Source: Rahnella inusitata (GTDB lineage Bacteria > Pseudomonadota > Gammaproteobacteria > Enterobacterales > Enterobacteriaceae). From it: a stretch of 64,000 nt of DNA. The position numbers and the translations under genes were made by a program. The notes below the pieces were generated by a model. That model was given only the letters and a program-made list of their open reading frames with translations. It ran no database searches and was not told the origin of the DNA. Positions 50,003 through 58,505 of the stretch are shown one piece after another (positions within the stretch are counted from its first letter, which is position 1; every line of letters begins with the position of its first letter). The DNA is taken from positions 1 to 64,000 of the forward strand of contig NZ_JYDE01000020.1 in the NCBI RefSeq assembly GCF_003263515.1, given 5' to 3'.

Positions 50003-51037
50003 TCAGCGCTTCTGGATCTGCGTTTCGCCCGCCTGCGTAGTGATTTTCACCGGCAGCACTTTTGGCAGCGCCTGGGCAAAGCTGTCCGGGCGATGTACGT
50101 TGAAACTGCCGCTGACGCGCAGGGCAGCAACGTCCGCGGAGGCCGGGGTGTAAGGCACGTCACCGTAGCGGGAGAACTCAGCCAGTGCCAGATTTAGCGG
50201 TGTGTTGTCGAAATTAATGCGCGACTGCCGCCAGCCAGCGACAGCGTCCGGCGCGAGCGGTTGCTGACGGGTCAGGTTACCGCGGGCATCGCTGGTCACC
50301 CGCTGGGTGGCGCGCAGTACCAGCAGATGCCGGTCATGGCCGTTCATATCCAGCCGCGCCATGGCCCGCCAGCGGAGATTCTCCAGCCAGGCGCGCGGAC
50401 CAACGCGCACCGCTCCGCTGCTGACTGCCACGTCGATACCCTCACCGCTCATCGATTGCGGGATATAGCGCACGCTGAACTGGGTGCCCAGCACGGTCAC
50501 CCGCGACGGGCCGCTCAGCACCACAAACGGCTTATCTTCCAGATGCTGAACCTGAAACCAGACCTGGCCTTTGCTCAGGGTGACTTCGCGCCGCTGCGGG
50601 TAATAAACGACCTGCAATTGCGTTTCGGCATCGAGGCTCAGCACGGTGCCGTCGGGCAGGGTGATCTGCTGAGATTCACCGCGGCCTGTATGCAGTTCGG
50701 TTGTCATGACCGGTGGCGCGAACATCTGCCACGCTGGCCAGATCAGCACAGCGCACAGTAAGGCGGCCAGACCGGCACTTTGCCAGAAGGCGCGGCGTGG
50801 AATTTTTCGCGGCGCAGCTGGCAATGAAGCCCGCAAACGCGACACGTTTGCCTGCGGCAATTCCCCTACACGCTGCCACAACTGCTGCGTGGACGCATAG
50901 TGCGCGGCGTTATCCGCCTGCGCCAGCCACGCGGTAAACTCCCGCTGCTCGCGGGTGGACAATCCGTCCTGCTGCCGGGTCAGCCAGCGTACGGCCTGTT
51001 CTTCCGGCGACATTAGCTCGTTAATGGCGCTATTCAT
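50003..51037 (-). CDS. FecR-type anti-sigma factor/signal transducer
   Basis: A 344-residue single-pass membrane protein that relays receptor occupancy to its sigma factor. The cytoplasmic N-terminus (about 1-75) is the DUF4880 sigma-binding part (SPEEQAVRWLTRQQDGLSTREQREF, quoted in part). One helix follows (about 84-104, AGLAALLCAVLIWPAW), then the periplasmic FecR domain (TLPDGTVLSLDAETQLQVVY; GTQFSVRY). I start at MNSAINE (51037) because AAGGA lies 9 bp upstream; a start at 51046 is too close to it. It overlaps the sigma gene by 8 bp. Confidence 0.92.
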   Translation of the reverse strand: MNSAINELMSPEEQAVRWLTRQQDGLSTREQREFTAWLAQADNAAHYASTQQLWQRVGELPQANVSRLRASLPAAPRKIPRRAFWQSAGLAALLCAVLIWPAWQMFAPPVMTTELHTGRGESQQITLPDGTVLSLDAETQLQVVYYPQRREVTLSKGQVWFQVQHLEDKPFVVLSGPSRVTVLGTQFSVRYIPQSMSGEGIDVAVSSGAVRVGPRAWLENLRWRAMARLDMNGHDRHLLVLRATQRVTSDARGNLTRQQPLAPDAVAGWRQSRINFDNTPLNLALAEFSRYGDVPYTPASADVAALRVSGSFNVHRPDSFAQALPKVLPVKITTQAGETQIQKR

Positions 51038-51608
51038 CGCGGCCATCCTTATTTTTGTGGCTGGCGTTCCTTCCGCTGTGCTCCTGCTGCCAGAGGTCAT
51101 TACTGGTCCGGCAGGCCATCATGGCGCGAATAATATGCTTCTCTACCATGTTGGTAGAAATCCCCATCTGGCGGGCGACGTCTTTTTGTGACAGCCCGTC
51201 AAAGCGATGCAGGATAAAGGCTTCGCGACATCGCGGCGGCAAGGCTTCTATAGTGTTAGTCATCAGCTCAGTATACTGATTTTCTTCAATTAATTCGTAA
51301 GGCTGAAGATAAGAGGGCGCAGCAAAATGCTCAGCATCCGTTTCTTCCGAGGCATCAGTGGATGAAATGTCCGGGCGACGATAGTGATCGACCAGTAAAT
51401 TTTTAGCGATGCGATACAGCAGACTGCGGTGCGAGCGGACAGGCGCGGTGACCGTCAGCGCCCGGATGAAGGTTTCCTGCGCCATGTCTTCTGCATGTTC
51501 ACGGTCACGCAACTTCCGGTTTATAAACCGATATAATTCAGTGTAATACTTCTCGAAAGCAGGCACGTGATTCTCTGGGATGGTGGCGGCGATGCCTATA
51601 TTACGCAT
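51030..51608 (-). CDS. FecI-type ECF sigma factor
   Basis: A 192-residue extracytoplasmic-function sigma factor. Region 2 includes HAEDMAQETFIRAL and region 4 includes LPPRCREAFILHRFDGLSQKDVARQMGIS, with a typical linker between. It is the first gene of the minus-strand cluster, followed by fecR, receptor, fhuD and fhuB. A Fur box 25 bp upstream should confine expression to iron limitation, and the receptor operon is the likely target. Confidence 0.94.
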   Translation of the reverse strand: MRNIGIAATIPENHVPAFEKYYTELYRFINRKLRDREHAEDMAQETFIRALTVTAPVRSHRSLLYRIAKNLLVDHYRRPDISSTDASEETDAEHFAAPSYLQPYELIEENQYTELMTNTIEALPPRCREAFILHRFDGLSQKDVARQMGISTNMVEKHIIRAMMACRTSNDLWQQEHSGRNASHKNKDGRDE

Positions 51609-51632
51609 AAAATTTCGGGATGTGGATTATTA

Positions 51633-51645
51633 AATGATAATCATT
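51633..51645 (-). promoter_or_regulatory. Fur box upstream of the FecI-type sigma factor
   Basis: AATGATAATCATT is a perfect inverted repeat matching the centre of the Fur consensus, 25-37 bp before the sigma factor start codon. Confidence 0.85.
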
Positions 51646-51935
51646 CGTGATGAGCGACCTGCGCTATCAACAGCAGAGGATAACGCAGGATTATTGAGGG
51701 CGCGTTTACGCCCCTTAGTCTGGTGTGGTCCGTCGTCCATGACCTTGACCTCAAGCCCACCCATTTATCCATCATTTTTCCTTATATCGATTCCACCCAT
51801 ATTTATACTTTTATATTCGTAGCAGCCGCTCGTCTCCTTATGCAATTCTCTGACCCACAAAAGAAAAACACTATTTACCGTCAGGTTGAATATTTAGGGC
51901 GTGAGCCCTCTTAAGACTACTTATAAGGAAAAACT
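51646..51935. other. Divergent intergenic region, sigma factor to amino-acid ABC operon
   Basis: About 290 bp with no credible gene. It holds a GGGCG/CGCCC hairpin around 51700-51715 and a small AGGGC-GTGA-GCCCT hairpin at 51896-51909, then AAGGA as ribosome-binding site for the binding-protein gene at 51936. The promoter of the amino-acid ABC operon should lie here, but I could not assign boxes. Confidence 0.5.
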
Positions 51936-52762
51936 ATGACCGTTTTAAACTTCAAGAAAAGCACGCTTTCCGCCGGTCTTTTTCTGGCGCTGACCAGCAT
52001 CACCACTTTTGCTGCTCACGCGGACCAACTGGCGGATATCAAAAAAGCCGGTGTGGTAAAAGTGGCGACTTTCGATTCCAATCCGCCGTTTGGTTCTGTT
52101 GATGCCAAAACTCATGACATCGTCGGTTATGACGTCGATTTTGCTAAAGCCCTGGCGAAAACGCTGGGCGTGAAACTTCAGCTGGTGCCGACCAACCCGG
52201 CCAACCGTATTCCGCTGTTGCAGTCCGGTAAAGCGGATCTGATCGTTGCAGATATCACTATCACGCCGGAGCGCGCGAAAGTTGTCGATTTCTCTATTCC
52301 TTACTTCGTCACCGGTCAGCAGTTCCTGGTGCCAGCCGGTTCACCGGATAAGCTGGATGCTTACGCCACGGCGCGTATCGGCGCGGTGAAAGGCACCACC
52401 GGCGAGCAGGAATTGCATAACCGCTTCCCGCAGTCGCGCGTGCTGTCGTATGACGACATTCCTCTGGCGCTGTCGGCGTTGCGTAACGGTAACGTGCAGG
52501 CGATCACCCAGGACAGCACCATTCTGGCCGGATTGCTGGACGCGCGCCGGACAAAGCCAAGTACAAAGTCTTACCTGAATTGCTGAGTAAAGAAGAGATC
52601 GGCGTTGGCGTGAAAAAAGGCGAAACCAGCCTGCTGAAAGTGGTGAATGACGAGCTGCTGAATCTGGAGAAAAACGGGCAGGCGGTGAGTATTTATAACG
52701 TCTGGTTCGGTCCGCAGACTAAGTCTCCGCAGCCGCGTCTGTTCAAGATTCAAGCGAAATAA
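51936..52762 (+). pseudogene. Polar amino-acid ABC binding protein, frameshifted
   Basis: Family 3 periplasmic binding protein (about 275 residues if restored). The N-terminal part is normal: signal peptide ending near TFAAHA, then DIKKAGVVKVATFDSNPPFG and LLQSGKADLIVADITITPER. At about 52541-52550 (CGCGCGCCGG) the frame slips. The first frame ends at a TGA at 52584-52586, while the natural continuation (PDKAKYKVLPELLSKEE, ending WFGPQTKSPQPRLFKIQAK) runs in the next frame to 52762. One base appears to be missing. The rest of the operon is intact, so a sequencing error in this GC-repeat tract, or a recent mutation, are both possible. Substrate: cystine-like or other polar amino acids by family. 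Confidence 0.85.
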
Positions 52763-52786
52763 GCGTCACTGACTCAGGGCAGGCAC

Positions 52787-53617
52787 ATGCAACAAGACAC
52801 TTTATCAACCGCAGCGGCGTCTGCGGTTTTTTCACATCCATCGCCTGACAAAACCGTCGCGGTGGAATTCCGGCAGGTCAGTAAAGCCTTTGGTCATCAC
52901 GAGGTGATCCGCAATGTCGATTTACAGGTCGCGAGCGGGGAAGTGGTGGCGGTCTGCGGGCCTTCCGGCTCCGGAAAATCGACGCTGATCCGCCTCATCA
53001 ACCAGCTGGAAACCGTCAGCGGCGGGGAAATCCTTATTGATCAGCAGCCCACCCGCAACCTCAGCGGCGCGGCGCTGCGCCAGTTGCGCACGCACATCGG
53101 CTTCGTGTTCCAGCAGTTCAACCTTTACGCCCACCTCACTGCGCAGGACAACGTCAGTCTGGCGCTGATCAAAGTGCATGGCTGGAAGAAAAGCGAAGCG
53201 CGCGAAAAAGCGCTGGCGCTGCTGACCCGCGTCGGTTTACGCGACAAAGCACTGCATTATCCGGAGCAACTCTCCGGCGGGCAGCAGCAACGCGTGGCGA
53301 TCGCCAGGGCGCTGGTGACTGATCCGAACATCATTTTGTTTGATGAACCGACGTCGGCGCTCGACCCGGAAATGATCGGCGAAGTGCTGCTGGTGATGCA
53401 GGAGCTGGCGAAAAGCGGCATCACGATGATTGTGGTGACGCACGAAATGAGTTTTGCCCGTGAAATCGCTGACCGGGTGATTTTTATGGACGGCGGCGAA
53501 ATTCTTGAGCAGGCCGCGCCGGAAGAGTTTTTCCTGCGGCCAAAGCATCCGCGTGCGCAGCGGTTCCTGCAAAAGGTGTTGTTCCCGCTGCATCCTGAAA
53601 AAGAGGCGACGTTATGA
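52787..53617 (+). CDS. Polar amino-acid ABC transporter ATPase (GlnQ/TcyN-like)
   Basis: A 276-residue ATPase with about 25 extra N-terminal residues before the core ([21 protein letters not shown]). Walker A is GPSGSGKST, signature [16 protein letters not shown], Walker [16 protein letters not shown] and the His switch [15 protein letters not shown]. It overlaps the next permease gene by 4 bp, so the products are made together. All catalytic motifs are intact. Confidence 0.93.
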   Translation: MQQDTLSTAAASAVFSHPSPDKTVAVEFRQVSKAFGHHEVIRNVDLQVASGEVVAVCGPSGSGKSTLIRLINQLETVSGGEILIDQQPTRNLSGAALRQLRTHIGFVFQQFNLYAHLTAQDNVSLALIKVHGWKKSEAREKALALLTRVGLRDKALHYPEQLSGGQQQRVAIARALVTDPNIILFDEPTSALDPEMIGEVLLVMQELAKSGITMIVVTHEMSFAREIADRVIFMDGGEILEQAAPEEFFLRPKHPRAQRFLQKVLFPLHPEKEATL

Positions 53618-54387
53618 TCTGGCATCCGGACTGGGCGGGCGTCCTCACCGGGCAGCCGTTGCAGTGGATCATCTCCGGCTTTCTGACCACGCTGTACGTC
53701 AGTATTATCGGCAGCGTGCTGGCCACGTTGCTGGTGGTATTGCTGCTGGCGCTGCGGCTGAGCAACTCGCGCGTGGCGCACGGCGGCGTGTCGGTGTTTG
53801 TCTCCGTCTTTCGCAATACGCCGCTGCTGGTGCAGCTGTTGTTCTGGTATTTCGCGGCCTACGGCGCACTGCCGCAAACCTGGCGCTTTTACATCGGCGA
53901 TAACCATCCCTGGGCGGTGTTTCCGGGCAATATCGCATGGCTGACGCCGGAATTTTTGTGCGCGGCCTGGGGGCTGGCGCTGTTTACCGCCGCGTTTCTG
54001 GTTGAGGAAGTGCAGGCGGGGCTGAACTCCGTGCCGAAAGGCCAGACGGAGGCAGCAGTCTCGCAGGGCTTCAGCCGGTGGGCGCTGCTACAGTCCATCC
54101 TGCTTCCGCAGGCGCTGACCAACGCGTGGCAGCCGATCACCGGCCAGTACCTCAATCTGATGAAGCTCTCCTCGCTGGCGACCGGCATTGGTTTTGCCGA
54201 ACTGACCTATCAGGTCAGCCAGATAGAAAGCTATAACGCCCATGCGTTCGAAGGGTTTGCGATCGGGACATTGCTGTATCTGGCGCTCGGCCTGATCCTC
54301 GGCGCGCTGATGACGCTTTTGGGTCCGAAACGGCCACAGCGGCGGCCGCAGGGCATGTTAACGGAGACGCCAAAAGATGGAATTTGA
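53614..54387 (+). CDS. Polar amino-acid ABC transporter permease 1
   Basis: Inner membrane channel subunit of 257 residues, about five helices, of the HisM/GltJ type. The family loop is visible as [23 protein letters not shown] followed by [13 protein letters not shown]. It overlaps both neighbours (4 bp with the ATPase, 11 bp with permease 2). Confidence 0.92.
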   Translation: MIWHPDWAGVLTGQPLQWIISGFLTTLYVSIIGSVLATLLVVLLLALRLSNSRVAHGGVSVFVSVFRNTPLLVQLLFWYFAAYGALPQTWRFYIGDNHPWAVFPGNIAWLTPEFLCAAWGLALFTAAFLVEEVQAGLNSVPKGQTEAAVSQGFSRWALLQSILLPQALTNAWQPITGQYLNLMKLSSLATGIGFAELTYQVSQIESYNAHAFEGFAIGTLLYLALGLILGALMTLLGPKRPQRRPQGMLTETPKDGI

Positions 54388-55069
54388 CTGGTCGGTTTTG
54401 CAGGATAACTTCACCTACATGCTGTGGGGAAGACTGGCGGACGGCGAACCGGGCGGCGTATTACTGACGCTTATCATGGCCGTCTCGGCGGGTGTGCTGG
54501 CGCTGTTGCTGGGCGTGGCGATGGCCGCGCTGGCATGGCGGTTCGGCGGCTGGACGCGCAAAGTGCTGTTTGTGTGGGCATCGTTTATTCGCGGCATCCC
54601 GCTGATTTTTGTCATCTTCTGGCTCTATTTCCTGCTGCCCGTGGTGTTCGGCGGTTCGATCCCAGGCCCCTTAACGGTAATTGTGGCGCTGGCGTGGTTT
54701 ACCTCGGCGGCGGTGATGCACACCACGCTTTCGGGGCTTGAATCCTTACCCGCCGGGCAAACCGAAGCCGGTATTGCATCGGGGCTTGGCAAAATCAGCG
54801 TGCTTATCAACATCCTTTTGCCGCAAGCGTGGCCGAATCTGTTGCCGTCGTATCTGGGATTGTTTATCGCGCTGGTCAAAGATACCTCGCTGGCGTTTAT
54901 CGTCAACGTGCCGGAGCTGACCACCGTCGCCGGACAGGTAAATAACCGGGTGCAAATTTACCCGGCGGAGATTTTCCTGTTTGTCGGTCTGATGTACTAC
55001 CTGCTGTGCGCTTCGCTGGCGTATGTGGCGGGAAAAGGGCTAAAGCGCCGCCGTCAGGCTGCGCGCTGA
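54377..55069 (+). CDS. Polar amino-acid ABC transporter permease 2
   Basis: Second channel subunit, 230 residues, with ESLPAGQTEAGIASGLGKI followed by NILLPQAWPNLLPSYLG as the ATPase-docking loop. It starts inside the end of permease 1. Its last 30 bp overlap, tail to tail, the end of the peptide ABC ATPase gene on the other strand. Confidence 0.92.
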   Translation: MEFDWSVLQDNFTYMLWGRLADGEPGGVLLTLIMAVSAGVLALLLGVAMAALAWRFGGWTRKVLFVWASFIRGIPLIFVIFWLYFLLPVVFGGSIPGPLTVIVALAWFTSAAVMHTTLSGLESLPAGQTEAGIASGLGKISVLINILLPQAWPNLLPSYLGLFIALVKDTSLAFIVNVPELTTVAGQVNNRVQIYPAEIFLFVGLMYYLLCASLAYVAGKGLKRRRQAAR

Positions 55070-56671
55070 TCCCATCACCGGCAGCGAGTTGATCAGCTGC
55101 TGCGTCCAGGGATGGGCAGGCCGGTGGAAGACATCATCGACCTGCCCTTGTTCCACCACGCTGCCGTCTTTCATCACCACGACGCGATCGGCCAGATGAT
55201 GCACCACGCCTAAATCGTGTGAGATAAACAGCAGGGCGGTGCGGTGTTCCGCCTGCATCTCGGCCAGCAAATCCAGCACCTGAGCCTGAATGGAGACATC
55301 CAGTGCGCTGACCGGTTCATCGGCCACTAAAAGCGCTGGATTGGGTGCAAAGGCGCGGGCGATGGCGATGCGCTGGCGCTGTCCGCCGGACAGATCGCGC
55401 GGATAACGCCGCAGGAAACTCGCGCCGAGCTGCACTTCCTCCAGCAGCTGACGGATACGTTTCTGGCGTTCATCGCCATAAACCCCGACGCTGTCCAGAC
55501 TCTCTCCGATGATTTTTTCCACGTTATAGCGCGGATCGAAGGAACTCAGCGGATCCTGCGCAATCAGCTGGATGCCTTTGCGTTGCAGCCGCCGCTCAGA
55601 TTCCGGCGTCTGGCTCCAGCGTCGCCCCTGAATAGTGATGGTCCCCGAGCCGGGCTCGACCAGCCCGAGCACCATGCGCGCGACCGTGGTTTTGCCCGAA
55701 CCCGATTCCCCGACGATCCCCAGCGTTTCTCCCGCTGCAAGCCGCAGGCTGACGTTATTCACCACCGTTTTACCGGCGTACTGTTTGGATAAATTTGTTG
55801 CTTCCAGCACCGGCACATCGTGCGAGATATTCTTGGCGGGCAGCGGAATGCCGCGCTGACCGGAAAGGCGCAGTCCGCGCGTGGCGGGGCTGGGCACGGC
55901 GGCCAGCAGTTGTTGCGTGTAAGGATGCTCCGGCTCGTTCAGCAGTTTTTCGCCGGTGCCTTCTTCGACCACCTTGCCCTGATGCATCACCAGTATCCGG
56001 TCGGCCAGTTGCCCGACAACCGACAAATCATGGCTTATCAGCAGCAGGCTTTCACCTTTGTCGCGCCGCTGTTGCAGCAGATCCAGAATCTGTTTCTGCA
56101 CGGTCATGTCCAGCGCCGTGGTGGGTTCATCTGCAATCAGTAAACCGGGATTACCGGCCAGCGCGGTGGCGATCAGCACCCGCTGACGCAGCCCGCCGGA
56201 GAGCTGATGCGGATAGGTGCTCAGGCGGTTTTGCGCATCGGGAATGCCGACGGATTTGAGCAGCGCGAGGGTCTGTACATTCAGTTTACGCAGGTCGGCG
56301 TTGCGGTTGGCGGTCAGTGCGTCGCGCAGTTGCTGACCAATCTGGCGCAGCGGATCGAGTGACACCAGCGCGTCCTGCAACACGTAGCCAATCTGGCTGC
56401 CGCGAATTTTGCGCCAGCGGCGCTGGCTGGCGCCGAGCATGTTTTGCCCGTCGATCACAAACCTGTCAGCGGTGATGCGCGCTTTGGCATCCTGCAAACC
56501 TAACAAACTGCGCGCGGTGACGGTTTTTCCGGAGCCGGATTCGCCGACAAAGGCGAGGGATTCCCCGCGTTTTAGTTGCAGATTCAGGCCGCTGACTGCC
56601 GCTTTCTCGCCGTCCGCCGACGGGAAAAAGATCGAGAGATTACGGATATCGATGAAAAGTTCGCCGCTCAT
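55040..56671 (-). CDS. Peptide-type ABC transporter fused double ATPase (DppD-DppF/YejF-like)
   Basis: A 543-residue protein with two complete ATP-binding cassettes in tandem. The first has [29 protein letters not shown] and [12 protein letters not shown]. The second has [29 protein letters not shown] and [12 protein letters not shown]. It serves the two permeases and the family 5 binding protein of the same minus-strand operon and overlaps the second permease by 4 bp. Such fused ATPases are common in peptide, nickel and glutathione-type (GsiA) importers. Confidence 0.92.
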   Translation of the reverse strand: MSGELFIDIRNLSIFFPSADGEKAAVSGLNLQLKRGESLAFVGESGSGKTVTARSLLGLQDAKARITADRFVIDGQNMLGASQRRWRKIRGSQIGYVLQDALVSLDPLRQIGQQLRDALTANRNADLRKLNVQTLALLKSVGIPDAQNRLSTYPHQLSGGLRQRVLIATALAGNPGLLIADEPTTALDMTVQKQILDLLQQRRDKGESLLLISHDLSVVGQLADRILVMHQGKVVEEGTGEKLLNEPEHPYTQQLLAAVPSPATRGLRLSGQRGIPLPAKNISHDVPVLEATNLSKQYAGKTVVNNVSLRLAAGETLGIVGESGSGKTTVARMVLGLVEPGSGTITIQGRRWSQTPESERRLQRKGIQLIAQDPLSSFDPRYNVEKIIGESLDSVGVYGDERQKRIRQLLEEVQLGASFLRRYPRDLSGGQRQRIAIARAFAPNPALLVADEPVSALDVSIQAQVLDLLAEMQAEHRTALLFISHDLGVVHHLADRVVVMKDGSVVEQGQVDDVFHRPAHPWTQQLINSLPVMGSARSLTAAL

Positions 56672-57507
56672 GGTTGTTTCCCTTCAAAAGTAGCCTGCCA
56701 GTAACGTCCCAGCGTGTTCACCGAAATGACGGTCAGAGTGATTGCCACGCCCGGCCAGACGCCGATCCACCAGGCATTGCGCAGATAGTTACGCCCTTCG
56801 GCCAGCATCAGCCCCCATTCGGCGGTTGGCGGCTGCGGTCCCATGCCGAGAAAACTCAGCCCGGCGGTACCGATAATCGCGGTCCCTAAACCGAGCGTCG
56901 CCAGCGCCGGAACATGGGCAATCGCATGAGGCAGAACGTGACGCCAGACCAAAACATGACGTTTGAGGCCCAATGTGCGCGCCTGTTCCACATACCCCGA
57001 CGACATCACCACGAAGGTCTGGGCCCGCACCACGCGGGTAAATCGCGGTACGGAAGCGACGCCGAGTGCAAAAATCAGATTGGTGGTGCCGGGGCCGGTA
57101 AAGGCGATCAGCATCAGGGCCAGCAACAAATCGGGGAAGGCGGAGACGACGTCTGTCGCGCGGCTGATCAGTTCATCCAGCGGCCCTTTCAGCAGACCGG
57201 CCAGCAAACCGAGCAGGCTGCCGATGCTCACCGCCACGGCCATCGCCGCGAGGCTTATCAGCAGCGAATAACGGCTGCCGTAAATAATGCGCGCCAGCAC
57301 GTCGCGCCCCAGCTGGTCGGTGCCCAGCCAGTGTTCAGCGGAGGGCGGCAGCTGTGCATTGACCGGATCGGCATTCAGCGGATCGTAATGGGTAAGCCAC
57401 GCGGGGAAAATCACCGCCAGCACCACCAGAAAGAGATACAACACCGCCAGCACATAACCGGCGGAATAACGGCGTGTAAACCGCAACGCGGCAATCGTCT
57501 GGCTCAT
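56668..57507 (-). CDS. Peptide-type ABC transporter permease (DppC-like)
   Basis: A 279-residue permease with six predicted helices. The N-terminal pattern LNADPVNAQLPPSAEHWLGTDQLGRDVLARIIYGSR (seen in part as HWLGTDQLGRDVLARIIYG) is the signature of DppC/OppC. The docking loop reads EQARTLGLKRHVLVWRHVLPHA. Coupled to its neighbours by 4-bp ATGA-type overlaps. Confidence 0.93.
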   Translation of the reverse strand: MSQTIAALRFTRRYSAGYVLAVLYLFLVVLAVIFPAWLTHYDPLNADPVNAQLPPSAEHWLGTDQLGRDVLARIIYGSRYSLLISLAAMAVAVSIGSLLGLLAGLLKGPLDELISRATDVVSAFPDLLLALMLIAFTGPGTTNLIFALGVASVPRFTRVVRAQTFVVMSSGYVEQARTLGLKRHVLVWRHVLPHAIAHVPALATLGLGTAIIGTAGLSFLGMGPQPPTAEWGLMLAEGRNYLRNAWWIGVWPGVAITLTVISVNTLGRYWQATFEGKQP

Positions 57508-58493
57508 GAGTTTTCTTCCCCGTCAGTATCGCGCAGGCGCGGGTCGATGAATAAATAGAGAACGTCCACCAGCGTGCTCAGCACCACGTACACCAGTGCG
57601 GAAAAAATAGCCACCGCCAGCACCACCGGTAAATCTTTGCCCAGCACTGCATCGACGGTGATTTTCCCCAGACCGGGGCGGCCAAAGACCTGTTCGGTGA
57701 TCACCGCGCCGCTGAGCAATCCGCCGATCAGCCAGCCGGTGAGGGTGACCGCAGGCAGCGCGGCGTGGCGCAGGGCATGGCGTAAACGGATGGTGGCGTT
57801 GCCCAATCCCCAGGCGCGCAGCGTCAGCACAAAGGGTTCATCGAGTGCGTCTTCCAGCCCGCGTCGCAGAACCTGAGACACCACGGCACCCTGCGATAAA
57901 CCCAGTGATAATGCCGGCAGCACCAGCGAGGAAAAACTGCGGTCGCCCGCTACCGGGAACCAGCGCAACGTAAAGCTGAAGATAAACAACAGCACGATCC
58001 CCAGCCAGAAGGAGGGCGTTGAGGCCAGAACCAGCTCGACAGAACCGGCGACACGCTGCCCCCAGCGACGGTGCGCGGTGGTCACCGCCATCAGCACGGC
58101 AAACACCAGGCTGACCACCAGCGCCAGACCGGTAAGTTTGAGCGTCGGCCACAGCTGGGACAGCACCAGTGAACTGACGTCGGTATTGAGCATGTACGAA
58201 CGACCAAAATCACCGTGGATCACGCGCCATAAATAGTGCAGATATTGCATGTACAGCGGCTGATCCAGCCCCCATTCGGCGCGGATCGCCGCTTCAATCG
58301 CTGGTGTTTGTACCTGTTCGCCCATCAGTAAACTGACGATATCACCCGGCGCGAGGTACACGCTGATAAAGGACAGCGTCACCGCCGCCCAGAGCACCAG
58401 CGCGCCGCTCAGCAGCCGCCGGAGGATCCGCCATCGCCATGACGGCGCAGTGTCAGGCAGCCGTGGTGAACCAAACGAACTTTCAACCGTCAT
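57504..58493 (-). CDS. Peptide-type ABC transporter permease (DppB-like)
   Basis: A 329-residue permease. After a variable 25-residue N-terminus it has the DppB pattern (TLSFISVYLAPGDIVSLLMG; WGLDQPLYMQYLHYLWRVIHGDFGRS, quoted in part) and a C-terminal gate segment (VFGRPGLGKITVDAVLGKD). It lies 12 bp after the binding-protein stop and forms the channel with the DppC-like subunit. Confidence 0.93.
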   Translation of the reverse strand: MTVESSFGSPRLPDTAPSWRWRILRRLLSGALVLWAAVTLSFISVYLAPGDIVSLLMGEQVQTPAIEAAIRAEWGLDQPLYMQYLHYLWRVIHGDFGRSYMLNTDVSSLVLSQLWPTLKLTGLALVVSLVFAVLMAVTTAHRRWGQRVAGSVELVLASTPSFWLGIVLLFIFSFTLRWFPVAGDRSFSSLVLPALSLGLSQGAVVSQVLRRGLEDALDEPFVLTLRAWGLGNATIRLRHALRHAALPAVTLTGWLIGGLLSGAVITEQVFGRPGLGKITVDAVLGKDLPVVLAVAIFSALVYVVLSTLVDVLYLFIDPRLRDTDGEENS

Positions 58494-58505
58494 GGAATAA
58501 CTCCT

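Noticed and set aside
51634-51914. Short plus-strand frames (62-63 codons) upstream of the amino-acid binding protein
   Set aside because: No ribosome-binding site and they start within the Fur box or run through hairpins; likely chance frames in promoter DNA.
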